A DNA stretch of 64,000 bases, taken from G965222535 sp965222535 (GTDB taxonomy: Bacteria; Pseudomonadota; Gammaproteobacteria; HK1). A program made the position numbers and the translations under genes. Location: assembly GCA_965222535.1 (NCBI GenBank), contig OZ244957.1, forward strand, positions 2,418,001-2,482,000, in the 5' to 3' direction. Under the pieces are notes generated by a model. It was not told the origin of the DNA. It saw nothing but the letters and a program-made list of their open reading frames with translations, and searched no databases. Shown here in pieces: positions 52,858 to 62,087 of the stretch (the first letter of the stretch is position 1; each line of letters starts with the position of its first letter).

Positions 52858-53283
52858 TCAACGGGATGAAGGTTTGCGGGCACTGTTGGCAAGCCAGCCT
52901 TGCAAAATGATCTGCGCGGCGATTGAGTGCGTGGAGTGCCTGCCGTCAATGGGTGAGCGCCACTTGCAGGCTTCGTAGGTGCTGAGGCGTTCGTCGTAGA
53001 GATGCACTGAACAGCGGTAGCGACCTTCGATCTGGCGTGCGAAACGTTGCGCGCAGGCGCTTATCCATTGTTGGCTGCCATCCATGTTCAGGGGAAGCCC
53101 GACGATCACCGCGGTGGGCGACCATTCATCCAGCAAGCGACCGATCGCCTCCCAGTCGACGCCGCTTGGATGATTGCGTATTGTGGTCAGTGGGTTGGCC
53201 GTTGCGGTGATCGTTTGCCCTACCGCAACGCCGATGTAGCGGGTGCCAAAATCAAACGCCAACAAGGTGTCGTGGTGAGGCAT
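52858..53283 (-). CDS. ruvX: RuvX/YqgF, putative pre-16S rRNA nuclease or Holliday-junction resolvase
   Basis: 141 residues with RNase H-like fold. LLAFDFGTRYIGVAVGQTI (first catalytic Asp), AVIVGLPLNMDGSQ, LYDERLSTYEA and HSIAAQIILQGWL. One family change is seen: the usual acidic D-S-I-A-A near the end reads H-S-I-A-A, so a conserved Asp is replaced by His. YqgF processes the 16S rRNA 5' end in E. coli. The C-terminal residues RKPSSR and the stop derive from an R1 repeat end (CTTCATCCCGTTGAGG). The usual partner yqgE is not present. Confidence 0.92.
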   Translation of the reverse strand: MPHHDTLLAFDFGTRYIGVAVGQTITATANPLTTIRNHPSGVDWEAIGRLLDEWSPTAVIVGLPLNMDGSQQWISACAQRFARQIEGRYRCSVHLYDERLSTYEACKWRSPIDGRHSTHSIAAQIILQGWLANSARKPSSR

Positions 53284-53638
53284 CGTCAGGCATGTTCCAC
53301 TAGGCTTGAGAGGTGTTGCGGATAAACCCCTGCACCCTTTTTTTCATTAGGGGCGCAGAGCAGCGTCACTGTGCGGCAAAATTATGCATTGATTACCGAC
53401 GGTATCGCGATCAGCAGGTGGTTTGTCAGTTCCATTACACTTGTACAGGGCAGAAAACGGTGCGAAGCGGCAACCGCTTGTAAGGGCATCTCGAAAAATT
53501 AGCTTCGCCAGCTTTTCGAGATGCATTGCGGGGGTTGTCTATTGGGTAAATGGTTATAAATCAACCGCTTACAGTACAGGTGTTGATGCCACTTTCCCCA
53601 AACCTCATCCCGCTTAGGTTTTTCGATGTCCCCGTAAG
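53284..53638. other. Intergenic region with R1 repeat copy f
   Basis: R1 copy at 53489-53636: hairpin GGCATCTCGAAAAATTAGCT/AGCTTTTCGAGATGC, GGGGTTGTCTATTGGG, TTATAAATCAACCGCTTACA, CCCCAAACCTCATCCCGCTT and AGGTTTTTCGATGTCCCC. It ends at the gshB stop. Confidence 0.7.
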
Positions 53639-54604
53639 TTATTGGCGCTGCGCACCGCTGTTGATACGGTTATAGATGGATTGCATCAGCCGATCCGCGA
53701 TATCGATGTGGAATTGCTGATCCAATTCACGAATGCAGGTCGGACTAGTGACGTTAATCTCAGTCAGGAAAGAGCCAATAATATCAAGTCCGGCGAATAC
53801 GATCCCTTTGCGGCGCAGCGCCGGACCAACGGCGACGGCGATCTGGCGTTCCGCATCGCTGATCGGTTGCCCCACGCCAATCGCGCCGGCGGCGAGGTTG
53901 CCACGCGGATCATCGCCGCTCGGCACGCGCGCTAACACATACTCGATCGGCTCGCCGTCGATCATCAGCAAACGTTTATCGCCATCCACGATCGCCGGCA
54001 CATAGCGCTGACCCATGACATAGCAGCGCTGCCGCTGGGTTACGGTTTCCAGAATAACATTAACGTTGCCATCGCCCTGATGTAAGCGAAATACCGAACT
54101 ACCGCCCATCCCGTCTAGCGGTTTGACAACGATGTCGCGGTGCGTCTCGAGAAAATCGCGTAAACGCGCCTGCGAACGGCTGATCAGGGTCGGTGGGCAG
54201 CATTCGGCGAACCATGCAGTGAACAGCTTTTCGTTACAGTCACGCAGCCCCTGCGGTTTATTGATGACCAACACGCCGGCGGCTTCAGCGCGCTCCAGCA
54301 GATACGTGGCGTAGATAAACTCCATGTTAAAGGGCGGGTCCTTGCGCATCAGGATCACATCCAACGTCGCCAGCGGAGCATTACTTTCGCCACTGAAAGT
54401 AAACCATTGATTGGCGTCATTCGCGACGTGTAGGTCGCGCATCTGCGCCCATGCCGTGCCATCGCGCAAATACAGATCGCCCATCTCCATATAGTGTAAC
54501 GCCCAGCCGCGCCGGCGGGCGGCTAACAGCATCGCCAAGGTGCTGTCTTTGGCGAACGCAATTTTGGCGATCGGGTCCATGATGACCCCAAGGCGGATCG
54601 TCAT
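53639..54604 (-). CDS. gshB: Glutathione synthetase
   Basis: 321 residues from MTIRLGVIMDPIAKIAFAKD at 54604; the frame runs 62 codons further upstream but without family support. ATP-grasp motifs: LMRKDPPFNMEFIYATYLLE, VVKPLDGMGGSSVFRL (ATP loop) and GLDIIGSFLTEINVTSPTC(I)RE near the end. It joins gamma-glutamylcysteine and glycine. Glutathione supply ties in with the frmA-fghA pathway at 5-7 kb. gshA is not in the window. Confidence 0.96.
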   Translation of the reverse strand: MTIRLGVIMDPIAKIAFAKDSTLAMLLAARRRGWALHYMEMGDLYLRDGTAWAQMRDLHVANDANQWFTFSGESNAPLATLDVILMRKDPPFNMEFIYATYLLERAEAAGVLVINKPQGLRDCNEKLFTAWFAECCPPTLISRSQARLRDFLETHRDIVVKPLDGMGGSSVFRLHQGDGNVNVILETVTQRQRCYVMGQRYVPAIVDGDKRLLMIDGEPIEYVLARVPSGDDPRGNLAAGAIGVGQPISDAERQIAVAVGPALRRKGIVFAGLDIIGSFLTEINVTSPTCIRELDQQFHIDIADRLMQSIYNRINSGAQRQ

Positions 54605-54879
54605 GCGGGTCGCCTGTGTCGGAGGACGGGATGTCCGCCTGAGCGGCCATCCCGTCGAGCTTCTGACTGATACCGAGCAGGCATTGTCATTGAGCGCCCC
54701 CCCGGCGTTGAAGCAACGTCTTGAATGCTGCTGTCCATCTGCCGGCGCTCTATAAGGTCGAGAAGTAGAATCTTCATACTCAATCAGCAAAACGCCCCGT
54801 TACACCTTTCTCATCAGAAATGGAATTGCGCACCACGGTTGCTGTGCGCAGGCTAGGTGATGCAAAGTCCCGCGCCGTA
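54605..54879. other. Intergenic region upstream of gshB and 3' of smpB
   Basis: It holds the open but unsupported 5' extension of gshB. No RNA gene was found; in particular ssrA (tmRNA) is not here although smpB is adjacent. Confidence 0.4.
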
Positions 54880-55356
54880 TCAACGTAGCTTCAGGAGTCG
54901 CTGCTGCTGGCGCTCCCAATCGCGCTCGTGCTCGGTTTGCCGTTTGTCGTGGTGTTTTTTACCTTTGGCGGTGCTGATCTCCAGTTTGGCTCGCTGTTTG
55001 CTCCAGTATAACCGCGTCGCCACCACAGTCATTCCTTGGCGCTCAACGGCGCTGCGAAGTTGGTTGATTTCGCGCTTATGGAGCAATAATTTTCGATCGC
55101 GAGTCGGCATTGGCGTGATATGGGTGGAGGCGCTTAGCAAAGGTGTAATATGACAACCGACCAACCAAGCTTCGCCTTCCTTGAAAGCGACATAGCTATC
55201 TCGCAGCTGAGCACGGTTATTGCGCAATGCTTTGACTTCCCAGCCCTGCAGCACAAGTCCGGCGTTGATGGAAGCGCGCTCGAGGTAATAATCGTGGCGT
55301 GCTTTACGATTAGTGGCGATGGATGCAGGCGTCTTGTGGGCTTTCTTTTTCCCCAT
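54880..55356 (-). CDS. smpB: SsrA-binding protein SmpB
   Basis: 158 residues. GLVLQGWEVKALRNNRAQLR and DSYVAFKEGEAWLVGCHITP form the OB-fold core; RDRKLLLHKREINQLRSAVE and YWSKQRAKLEISTAKGKK follow; the C-terminal basic tail is KKHHDKRQTEHERDWERQQ. SmpB brings tmRNA to stalled ribosomes for trans-translation. It starts with MGKKKAHKTPA and is divergent from lptE. Confidence 0.96.
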   Translation of the reverse strand: MGKKKAHKTPASIATNRKARHDYYLERASINAGLVLQGWEVKALRNNRAQLRDSYVAFKEGEAWLVGCHITPLLSASTHITPMPTRDRKLLLHKREINQLRSAVERQGMTVVATRLYWSKQRAKLEISTAKGKKHHDKRQTEHERDWERQQQRLLKLR

Positions 55357-55441
55357 GGCGGTTATTGCAACAGTGTGGTTTACTATCTCGGTGGATCGGT
55401 TGCCGCAGCTAAACAGTGGCGCTCAATGGTCAATCGAGCTT

Positions 55442-55632
55442 GGAGCACCTCGAAAAGCTGGCTTGGCTAGTTTTCCGAGGTACCCTTGGGTTTATACCAT
55501 GCCTCCAAAGCAAACGCATGGTTTATGGGGCTTGTCTATTGGGGAAAGGATTATAAATCAACGACTTCCGCTGTAGGTCGTTGATGCCCCTTCCCCCAAA
55601 CCTCCATCCCGCTTAGGTTTTTCGATGTCCCC
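55442..55632 (+). repeat. Family R1 repeat, copy g, with an extra insert
   Basis: Hairpin GCACCTCGAAAAGCTGGCTT/AGTTTTCCGAGGTAC, a roughly 40-bp unique insert (TTTATACCATGCCTCC...), then GGGGCTTGTCTATTGGGG, TTATAAATCAACGACTTCCG, CCCTTCCCCCAAACCTCC, AGGTTTTTCGATGTCCCC. It lies between divergent smpB and lptE. Confidence 0.7.
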
Positions 55633-55748
55633 TATGGATTAATGGCATTGTAGGGTATCAAAGGGTTTGCTGGTTGCCGATTTTCTTATAAAGGACTGGG
55701 TATGTCGATAGACAATACATCGTGCGCAACATGGCGGACGCTGGACTT

Positions 55749-56264
55749 ATGTTGACTGCTCTGCGGCAACTCACGGGGAGAGCTTGGGCGGGTTTGCTGT
55801 TGCTTGCAGGCTTATCCCTCTCGGTAGTCGGTTGCGGCTTTCAGTTGCGTGGCAGTATCCATCCGCTGTTGCCGACCGAAGTGCGACTATTTATTGATGC
55901 CGAGCAAGCGCTGCGTAATGCGTTGGCGCTGTATCTTCCTTCAGAGCAATTGCGCAGTAAAGCACAGCAGGCAGCGGCGACGCTGTGGATCGGGGATGAA
56001 CAGTTCAGTCAGCGGACCTTATCGATCGACCCTAACACCGGCAACGAAAGCGAAATCGAGCTGAATTACAGCGTGTTTTTTATGTTGCAACGCGCCGATG
56101 GCACTTTGTGGCTGGCAAAACAGCGCTTGGAGAGTGTGCGTGACATGGTCCTTGCCGCCAATATCGCGAGCCGCAGCGAAGAAGTGGCGCTGCTGCGCAA
56201 GGCCATGCGCAGCCAGGTGATGCTGCAGATCGCCAATCAGGTACAGCGCGCTTTGGCGTCATAG
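55749..56264 (+). CDS. lptE: LPS-assembly lipoprotein LptE
   Basis: 171 residues from the ATG at 55749 (earlier GTG/ATG starts at 55722 and 55731 are open). Signal LTGRAWAGLLLLAGLSLSVV then lipobox VVGC; mature start GFQLRGSIHPLLPTEVRL is the LptE signature. LptE plugs the LptD barrel in the outer membrane and helps place LPS, so the organism has an LPS outer membrane. It ends 5 bp before the holA ATG, the conserved lptE-holA pairing. Confidence 0.93.
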   Translation: MLTALRQLTGRAWAGLLLLAGLSLSVVGCGFQLRGSIHPLLPTEVRLFIDAEQALRNALALYLPSEQLRSKAQQAAATLWIGDEQFSQRTLSIDPNTGNESEIELNYSVFFMLQRADGTLWLAKQRLESVRDMVLAANIASRSEEVALLRKAMRSQVMLQIANQVQRALAS

Positions 56265-56269
56265 CAGTC

Positions 56270-57343
56270 ATGCATTTGACACTCGAACAGTTGCCATGGA
56301 AATTGCGCCGCCAATGGCCCTCGGTGTTGCTCGTCAGCGGCGATGAATCTTTTCAGATAGCCGAGTGTTTACGCAACTTTCGCGAACTGGCCAGCGAGCA
56401 CGGCTTCACCGAGCGCGTCAGTTTAGCGGTTGATCAGCGCTTTTGCTGGAGCACTTTCGTTGATCACACACAAAACCAGTCGCTGTTCGCCAAGCGCAAA
56501 ATCATCGAACTGCATATGGCAAGCGGTAAACCAGGCAGCGCGGGTAGCCAATCCTTAGTGGCCTATGCCGACAATCCAAACCCCGATGTAGCGCTGCTGA
56601 TCGTCACCCCCAAGCTCGATCGCGAAACCCTAGCATCCAAGTGGTATAAATGTATCGATGCCGTTGGTTATACGCTGAAGGTATGGCCCATCCCGATCGA
56701 TCAAATGCCGCAATGGGTAGCACAGCAAGCGCGGCACCATCAGCTTCGATTAACCCCAGATGCGATCGCCTTACTCGCCGAGCGCAGCGAAGGCAATCCG
56801 TTCGCCGCCGCTCAGGAAATCATGAAAGCATCGCTGCTTTACGCCGATAGTGGGCCTGAGACTTCAATTGACGCCAAGATGATCGCTATCAGCGCCGGAA
56901 ACAGCGCGCACTACAGCACCTTTGACTTGATCGATAGCACCCTTGCGGGGAATACTAAGCGCTGTCTGCGGATCCTAGACGGGCTATGCGACGAGGGGGA
57001 GTCGCCGTTGGCGGTACTGGGTACGCTGACCTACGCACTGCGCAATATTGCCGAGATTGCCGAGCGAGTTACGGGAGGGCAACCACTTCAGACAGTATTC
57101 CGGGGTAAATTGGCAATATGGCAGCGGCGGCGCAGCGAGGTGCAACGAGCGCTATCGCGCCACCCGCCCCATCAATGGACGCAGGCACTGGTCTCCGCCA
57201 GTGACATTGACCGCTTGATCAAACACGCACCGCGCCGCGCAGATGCAGGCCTGCGGCTGCGAACCACCGATGAATGGGCGGGTCTGCGGCAGCTCATCGT
57301 ATCGCTTTGCGGTCACACGCTACCGGGGCCGTTGCCGCAATAG
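56270..57343 (+). CDS. holA: DNA polymerase III delta subunit
   Basis: 357 residues. The N-terminal clamp-loader AAA-like region has SVLLVSGDESFQIAECL; VALLIVTPKLDRETLASKWY, then LTPDAIALLAERSEGNPFAA (lid domain) and AHYSTFDLIDSTLAGNTKRC. The C-terminal collar domain ends ADAGLRLRTTDEWAGLRQL. HolA opens the beta clamp in the clamp loader. leuS and nadD, usual partners on either side in gammaproteobacteria, are absent; a transposon relic follows. Confidence 0.93.
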   Translation: MHLTLEQLPWKLRRQWPSVLLVSGDESFQIAECLRNFRELASEHGFTERVSLAVDQRFCWSTFVDHTQNQSLFAKRKIIELHMASGKPGSAGSQSLVAYADNPNPDVALLIVTPKLDRETLASKWYKCIDAVGYTLKVWPIPIDQMPQWVAQQARHHQLRLTPDAIALLAERSEGNPFAAAQEIMKASLLYADSGPETSIDAKMIAISAGNSAHYSTFDLIDSTLAGNTKRCLRILDGLCDEGESPLAVLGTLTYALRNIAEIAERVTGGQPLQTVFRGKLAIWQRRRSEVQRALSRHPPHQWTQALVSASDIDRLIKHAPRRADAGLRLRTTDEWAGLRQLIVSLCGHTLPGPLPQ

Positions 57344-57410
57344 CATCGCCCTTCAGAAGACGGTTGCAGGTGAGTGATCTGATCCAACCCAACCCAAGCC
57401 AAATAAGATG

Positions 57411-57546
57411 CTCTCGTAAAAGCTCCAATTGATCCTGTTTTGGCCCTTATTAACGCCCATAATGAATTCGTAAAATGTTGATGTTTATGGATATTATTTT
57501 ACGTACTGGAACACAAAGAGAGCCGCGGGTGGCTTATTGCGAATCG
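57411..57546 (+). repeat. Family R4 repeat, copy 2
   Basis: CTCTCGTAAAAGCTCCAATT, GGCCCTTATTAACGCCCATA, AATTCGTAAAATGTTGATGT. It runs directly into the IS481 transposase relic. Confidence 0.6.
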
Positions 57547-58110
57547 GTGCATTCTTTGCCGTTATCCGCTAGGATTTTAGCGATCTAGAACAGGGCTTTT
57601 GCAATCAGACGATCGATCGAGGGAGGCACGGTCGAGAGCGGCGCTTTGGTGGTTCACGACTTCCAGATAGACGCAGCGGGTGGCACGGTCAATGGCTACT
57701 TGACAGGTAACGCCGCCTGCTTTCATCCGCCAGTTGTGGTAAATATTTGATATCAATGTTCATCTACTCGGGTTCGTAATCTTTGAAAGTTTTCTTCTTA
57801 GGTGCCATCCTAGGGCGTTCTTGGCGCTCCTTCTCCATCTCCCGCATTGGATTCACCGTGCCGCTAGGCAACGCTGGAGTGCCACACGAGGCGCTTTGTC
57901 GTAGAGGAACTCTCGGCTAACGCCCCGTAAGTCATCCAACGATAGCAACAGCGTTTTGCGCACCGCTATCACGCTATGTTCTTGAGCTTCGGTCAGAGAG
58001 GTTTGGAGACGCTGCGGGCGATGACTTCGGTCTTCATGCTGTCGCGGCGGTTCCACTTCTGAATAGTGGTTCGAGCCACTAATAACCGCATGCTCATACG
58101 GAAGCCCTTC
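57547..58110 (-). pseudogene. Decayed IS481-family transposase
   Basis: On the minus strand the pieces are in the normal order: SLTEAQEHSVIAVRKTLLLS and LDDLRGVSREFL (helix-turn-helix part), then KERQERPRMAPKKKTFKDYE, a stop (TAG) after EPE, MNIDIKYLPQLADESRRRYL (integrase core), a frameshift, VAIDRATRCVYLEVVNH, and finally ILADNGKEC (the DNG part of the second DDE motif). At least one stop and one or two frameshifts make it inactive. No terminal repeats or target duplication are clear. It is flanked by an R4 repeat and an enolase-superfamily fragment. Confidence 0.8.
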
Positions 58111-58138
58111 TGTCAATACCAAACAGGTAGCACAAAGA

Positions 58139-58499
58139 TAATTTTGTACGAGAGCTTTATCAACGAGGCGGATTTTAAGCACATTGAGGATAACCCTGAT
58201 CCTTGGATCATTAATATCCGCATTTCCAAGATGGGAGGTATTTTGCGCTCTCTTGCTACTGCTGAAAAAGCGAAACGGGCGGCATCCCCATCATCATCGG
58301 CGCACAAGTGGGCGAAACCAGTATCCTGACTAAAGCCGCTTTACCCGTAGCTAACGCCTACCGCGACATTCTCGTCGCTCAGGAAGGTGCCTTTGGCGCT
58401 TATCTGCTGGAGCGCGACATTGTTGTACCATCATTGATGTTTGGTAAGGGTGGGATCCTGTCCATTGATCAAAACTGGGGCAACACCAAAAGCACCTGA
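58139..58499 (+). pseudogene. Enolase-superfamily (mandelate racemase/muconate lactonizing type) C-terminal fragment
   Basis: The forward strand reads WIINIRISKMGGILRSLATA then, after a frameshift near 58275, GIPIIIGAQVGETSILTKAA, LPVANAYRDILVAQEGAFGA, YLLERDIVVPSLMFGKGGIL. This is the C-terminal barrel segment of an enolase-superfamily enzyme with the conserved N-x-R-I-S-K-M-G-G and G-x-Q-x-G-E-T-S patterns. About two thirds of the gene is missing and the rest is frameshifted. The original substrate cannot be told. The IS481 relic abuts its 5' side and may have truncated it. Confidence 0.75.
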
Positions 58500-58526
58500 A
58501 ATCCGACAGGCGATACATAACACATC

Positions 58527-58622
58527 AGAGACCCTCGAAAACTAGAGTTTGAGGGAAGGGACACGCTCACCTGTAACGTAATTCGTTGATTTATAACCCT
58601 TTCCTCAATAGACAAGCCCTCT
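58527..58622 (-). repeat. Family R1 repeat, copy h (partial)
   Basis: CCTCGAAAACTAGAGTTTGAGG, CACCTGTAACGTAATTCGTT, GATTTATAACCCTTTCCTCA, ATAGACAAGCCC in reverse orientation. Confidence 0.6.
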
Positions 58623-59295
58623 TGTCGCATCAGAGTGGCACTCGCGGGTTGAATCCAGGCCCTGCATTGCGCAACGATATCGACAAAGTTGAGAGCGCGG
58701 TTGTGCTATACTTCAGGGTGCGGAAATTAACAATGTCGCCGCGCTGCGGATAGCCCGCAGCGGACGGTGATCGGCTATTCAAAGACACGACATTTTACTG
58801 AATCCAGCGACGAGAAATTGGCGGCAACGCTTGCCGGCATCAGAGATGACTGGTATTGGCTTAGTGCGGATACCTCAATCCATGTATCACTGTATCGCGA
58901 TATATCCTGCAATGATGATCGTTGCCGAACGGTCGGTACAACGCTCAGCAGACGAATTCCATCAGATAACTATTGCAAATGCGCAGCAGCCGGTTAACCG
59001 CGAGGCTGCTGACGCCACGGTCAGGTAAGCCTGCTCTAAGGCACCAATCGAGCCTTCAATAAGTCAGCTTGAGGGCTTCATGACCAGCGCTTTTGTGCTG
59101 CACCAGAGATTTTGGCGGGATATGTCCAGAAAACGAATAAATTCACCATGATAGATAGCACCGAACTCATCACGAGGTTGTTAGCCGGGATGCGGTTAGC
59201 GCCATCGCTCAGGAGTGAATTTATGAACCAAAACAGCCTTACTGCGATTGCTTCGCTGCGATGGATGCGCGTGTCATTCACGAGGATAAATGTAA
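58623..59295 (+). promoter_or_regulatory. Long leader region upstream of rne
   Basis: About 590 nt without a recognisable gene precede rne. A TATACT -10-like box lies at 58707-58712. In E. coli rne has a 361-nt untranslated leader that RNase E itself cuts as feedback control; a long leader here is consistent with that, but folding was not computed. Confidence 0.4.
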
Positions 59296-61917
59296 ATGAA
59301 ACGCATATTAATCAACGCCCTCCAACCCGAAGAGTTGCGGGTCGCGATAGTTCACGGACAGCATTTATACGATTTAGACATTCAGCTTGGCTCCCATAAT
59401 CAACGCAAATCGAGCATCTACAAAGGGCAGATTAACCGCATTGAACCCAGCCTTGAAGCGGCATTTGTCGATTATGGTGCCGAACGACATGGGTTTCTCC
59501 CGTTCAGAGAAATCGCTCCCCATTGTTTTACCAACGAACGTTCTAACCACGATAAGCCATTATCGATAAAAGACGCCATTAAAGAAGGGCAGGAGTTTGA
59601 GGTCCAGATCGAGAAGGAAGCGCGCGGCACTAAAGGCGCAACCCTAACTACCTTTCTGAGCTTGGCCGGTCGGTACATGGTGCTGATGCCGAACAATCCG
59701 AGCGCTGGCGGCGTATCGCGGCGGGTGGATGGGAAACACCGCACGGAGCTGCGCGAGTCGTTGAGTAAGCTGGATATCCCCGATAGCATGGGGGTGATTA
59801 TCCGTACCGCCGGCGTCGATCGCTCGGTAGAAGAACTGCAAACCGACTTGGACTATCTATTGCGGCTCTGGGAAGCGACAAGGCAAGCCGCTGCGCAACG
59901 CAAAGCACCGTTCCTGATCTACCAGGAAAGCAATGTCATCATTCGCACAATACGCGATTATTTCTCTCCCGACATTGCCGAGGTTGTCGTTGATAAAGAC
60001 AGTGTATATCGCCAAGTGTACGATTTTGTCTCGCAGGTAATGCCGGAATACACCTCGCGAGTGACGTGTTACGCAGGCCGTACGGCGCTATTTAGCCACT
60101 ATCAGATAGAGAGCCAGATCGAGTCGGTATTCTCGCATACGGTAATGCTGCCGTCGGGCAGCTCGCTGGTCATCGACACTAAAGAAGCATTGGTGGCGAT
60201 CGATATCAATTCTGCGCGTGCGACGCGTGGTGGCTCTATTGAAGAGACGGCGCTGAATACCAATCTAGAAGCCGCCGACGAGATTGCTAGGCAGTTGCGC
60301 CTGCGTGATCTGGGTGGTCTTATTGTGATTGATTTCATCGACATGGGGCAGCCGCGTCACCGCTTTGAAGTCGAGGAGCGGCTGCGCAATGCCCTGCAGC
60401 CCGATCGCGCACGCATCCAGATCGGGCGGATATCCCGTTTTGGCTTGCTCGAAATGTCACGCCAGCGACTGCGCCCATCGTTGGGCGACTCCAGTCTGTC
60501 GGTTTGCCGCACCTGCCAAGGGCAAGGCTACGTGCGCGGCTTGGTGTCACTGGCGCTTGCCATCCTGCGCCAGATCGACGACGCCGCGCTCAAAGGCCAT
60601 ACCAAATACATCATCGCCCGCTTGCCAAGGAAAGTCGCGACTTTCCTATTGAATGAGAAGCGCTCTCGCATTATCGATATTGAGCGCGCCACCAGCACCC
60701 AGATCATGGTGATTCCTGATACACAGATGGACTATCCAAATTACGAGATCAAGCGTGTCCGCGAAGACGATCAAGAGCACGTAGCGACACACAAACTCAG
60801 TTATGCGATCCAAACTGATCTGGAGCAGGCAGCAGAGAGCGTCTTCGAGGAGCCGCCACAGGCCGAGAAACCGATGGTGCAGGCGATGCAATCACCTGCG
60901 GAGGCAAAAGAGACCAGTGCAGCCCGGCAACATAACCCGCAAAGCACTATAGCCAGCAGCGTATGGGGGCGTATCTTGGCTATTTTCAGCCTTGATAAAG
61001 CAAAGCAGCCGCTGCCGGTTGTGCAGCAACAACGTGCCACCACAGACGCAGCCAAAACGCATAAAGAGGCTGATAATGTCAGCGTGAGGGGTGCTGCCGC
61101 CCAACAGCCACCGCGCAAGCGCACTGCCACTAGCCGCAACTCGCGGTCGGGCAGCGCCAACGGACGTCAACAACGACGACCGCAGCCGGCAACCGCTGAT
61201 AGCTCTACAACACTCGCCAGCGCCACTGCTGTCCCTAGCGCGTCAGAGCAGAGCAAAGAAAGTCCTGTCGCACCAGAGCAAAGCAAAGAAAGTCCTGTCG
61301 CGCCAGAGCAAAGCAAAGAAAGTCCTGTCGCACCAGAGCAGAGCAAAGAAAGTCCTGTCGCGCTAGAGCAGAGCAAAGAAAGTCCTGTCGCGCCGGTAGC
61401 GGTAGCACCGGCACCGCTGGAAACCAGCATCATTGATGCTGGCATCGCCAAAGAGCCAACAGCAGAAGCCTCTCTTCCCGCCGCTACCCCGCGTCATTAC
61501 CGCAGCCACGCTACCAATCGGCGTGAGGGTTATCGCAGTCGACCCCCAGGCCGTTCCCATCATCGATCGGCGCTGCACAACGTCGGGAATGAACCTGTAG
61601 CTAAAGTAAGCAGCACCAATACGGGTGAATCCACCCCGCCACCGCCAAAACTTGATGCGCCTGCGTCTGCGGCAGTGGCAGCACCTGACAGTGCTGACGA
61701 GCAGCAAACGGTGATATTGCCAACTCCGCCGCCATTAACCAGCGCTACTGACAGCGCTACTAAAGCGCTCTCTGTGCCTGACGCGGTGCTCCCACAACGG
61801 CGATCGTATGGTTACCGGCGGCGCCGCAGAAGCTTGCCTGGTTATCCACAAACGGGTACTGCCGTACGCGCTCAGGATGCTGTGGCGAAAACGCCGACTG
61901 CAGAGATCGATAATTAG
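59296..61917 (+). CDS. rne: Ribonuclease E
   Basis: 873 residues. Catalytic half: MKRILINALQPEELRVAIVH, S1 domain IYKGQINRIEPSLEAAFVDY and GAERHGFLPFREIA, DNase I-like VAIDINSARATRGGSIEETA (metal Asp) and GLIVIDFIDM, zinc-link CRTCQGQGY. The C-terminal half (from about 510) is disordered, rich in Ala, Pro, Gln and Arg; RRPQPATADS and HYRSHATNRREGYRSRPPGR suggest RNA-binding arginine-rich stretches. Residues 651-700 are five decapeptide repeats EQSKESPVAP. RNase E starts mRNA decay and processes rRNA and tRNA, scaffolding the degradosome at the inner membrane. It is shorter than E. coli Rne (1061 aa). AGGATAAATGTAA precedes the ATG. Confidence 0.97.
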   Translation: MKRILINALQPEELRVAIVHGQHLYDLDIQLGSHNQRKSSIYKGQINRIEPSLEAAFVDYGAERHGFLPFREIAPHCFTNERSNHDKPLSIKDAIKEGQEFEVQIEKEARGTKGATLTTFLSLAGRYMVLMPNNPSAGGVSRRVDGKHRTELRESLSKLDIPDSMGVIIRTAGVDRSVEELQTDLDYLLRLWEATRQAAAQRKAPFLIYQESNVIIRTIRDYFSPDIAEVVVDKDSVYRQVYDFVSQVMPEYTSRVTCYAGRTALFSHYQIESQIESVFSHTVMLPSGSSLVIDTKEALVAIDINSARATRGGSIEETALNTNLEAADEIARQLRLRDLGGLIVIDFIDMGQPRHRFEVEERLRNALQPDRARIQIGRISRFGLLEMSRQRLRPSLGDSSLSVCRTCQGQGYVRGLVSLALAILRQIDDAALKGHTKYIIARLPRKVATFLLNEKRSRIIDIERATSTQIMVIPDTQMDYPNYEIKRVREDDQEHVATHKLSYAIQTDLEQAAESVFEEPPQAEKPMVQAMQSPAEAKETSAARQHNPQSTIASSVWGRILAIFSLDKAKQPLPVVQQQRATTDAAKTHKEADNVSVRGAAAQQPPRKRTATSRNSRSGSANGRQQRRPQPATADSSTTLASATAVPSASEQSKESPVAPEQSKESPVAPEQSKESPVAPEQSKESPVALEQSKESPVAPVAVAPAPLETSIIDAGIAKEPTAEASLPAATPRHYRSHATNRREGYRSRPPGRSHHRSALHNVGNEPVAKVSSTNTGESTPPPPKLDAPASAAVAAPDSADEQQTVILPTPPPLTSATDSATKALSVPDAVLPQRRSYGYRRRRRSLPGYPQTGTAVRAQDAVAKTPTAEIDN
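61246..61395 (+). repeat. Five in-frame 30-bp tandem repeats inside rne
   Basis: Unit GAGCA(g/a)AGCAAAGAAAGTCC + TGTCGC(a/g)CCA, coding EQSKESPVAP (fourth copy ends VAL). Units differ only at a few bases, so copy number could change by slippage without a frameshift. Confidence 0.95.
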
Positions 61918-62087
61918 CCGGGGCTTCAGTTCACTGTTGTCGCCGCATCGGCGATGGAGAGAGTGATAGCACATCATTTCGGCGGCGCAAGCGTTGCCGC
62001 TCGCCGCCTCGATTGCTGTGGAATATCCTTTCCGATTACGCAAAAGTCCGATAATTGTTTGAATTCTTTGGTAATGGAGAACGCTTG

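Noticed and set aside
54605..55440. tmRNA (ssrA) next to smpB
   Set aside because: No tRNA-Ala-like ends or tag-peptide frame seen in the flanks of smpB.
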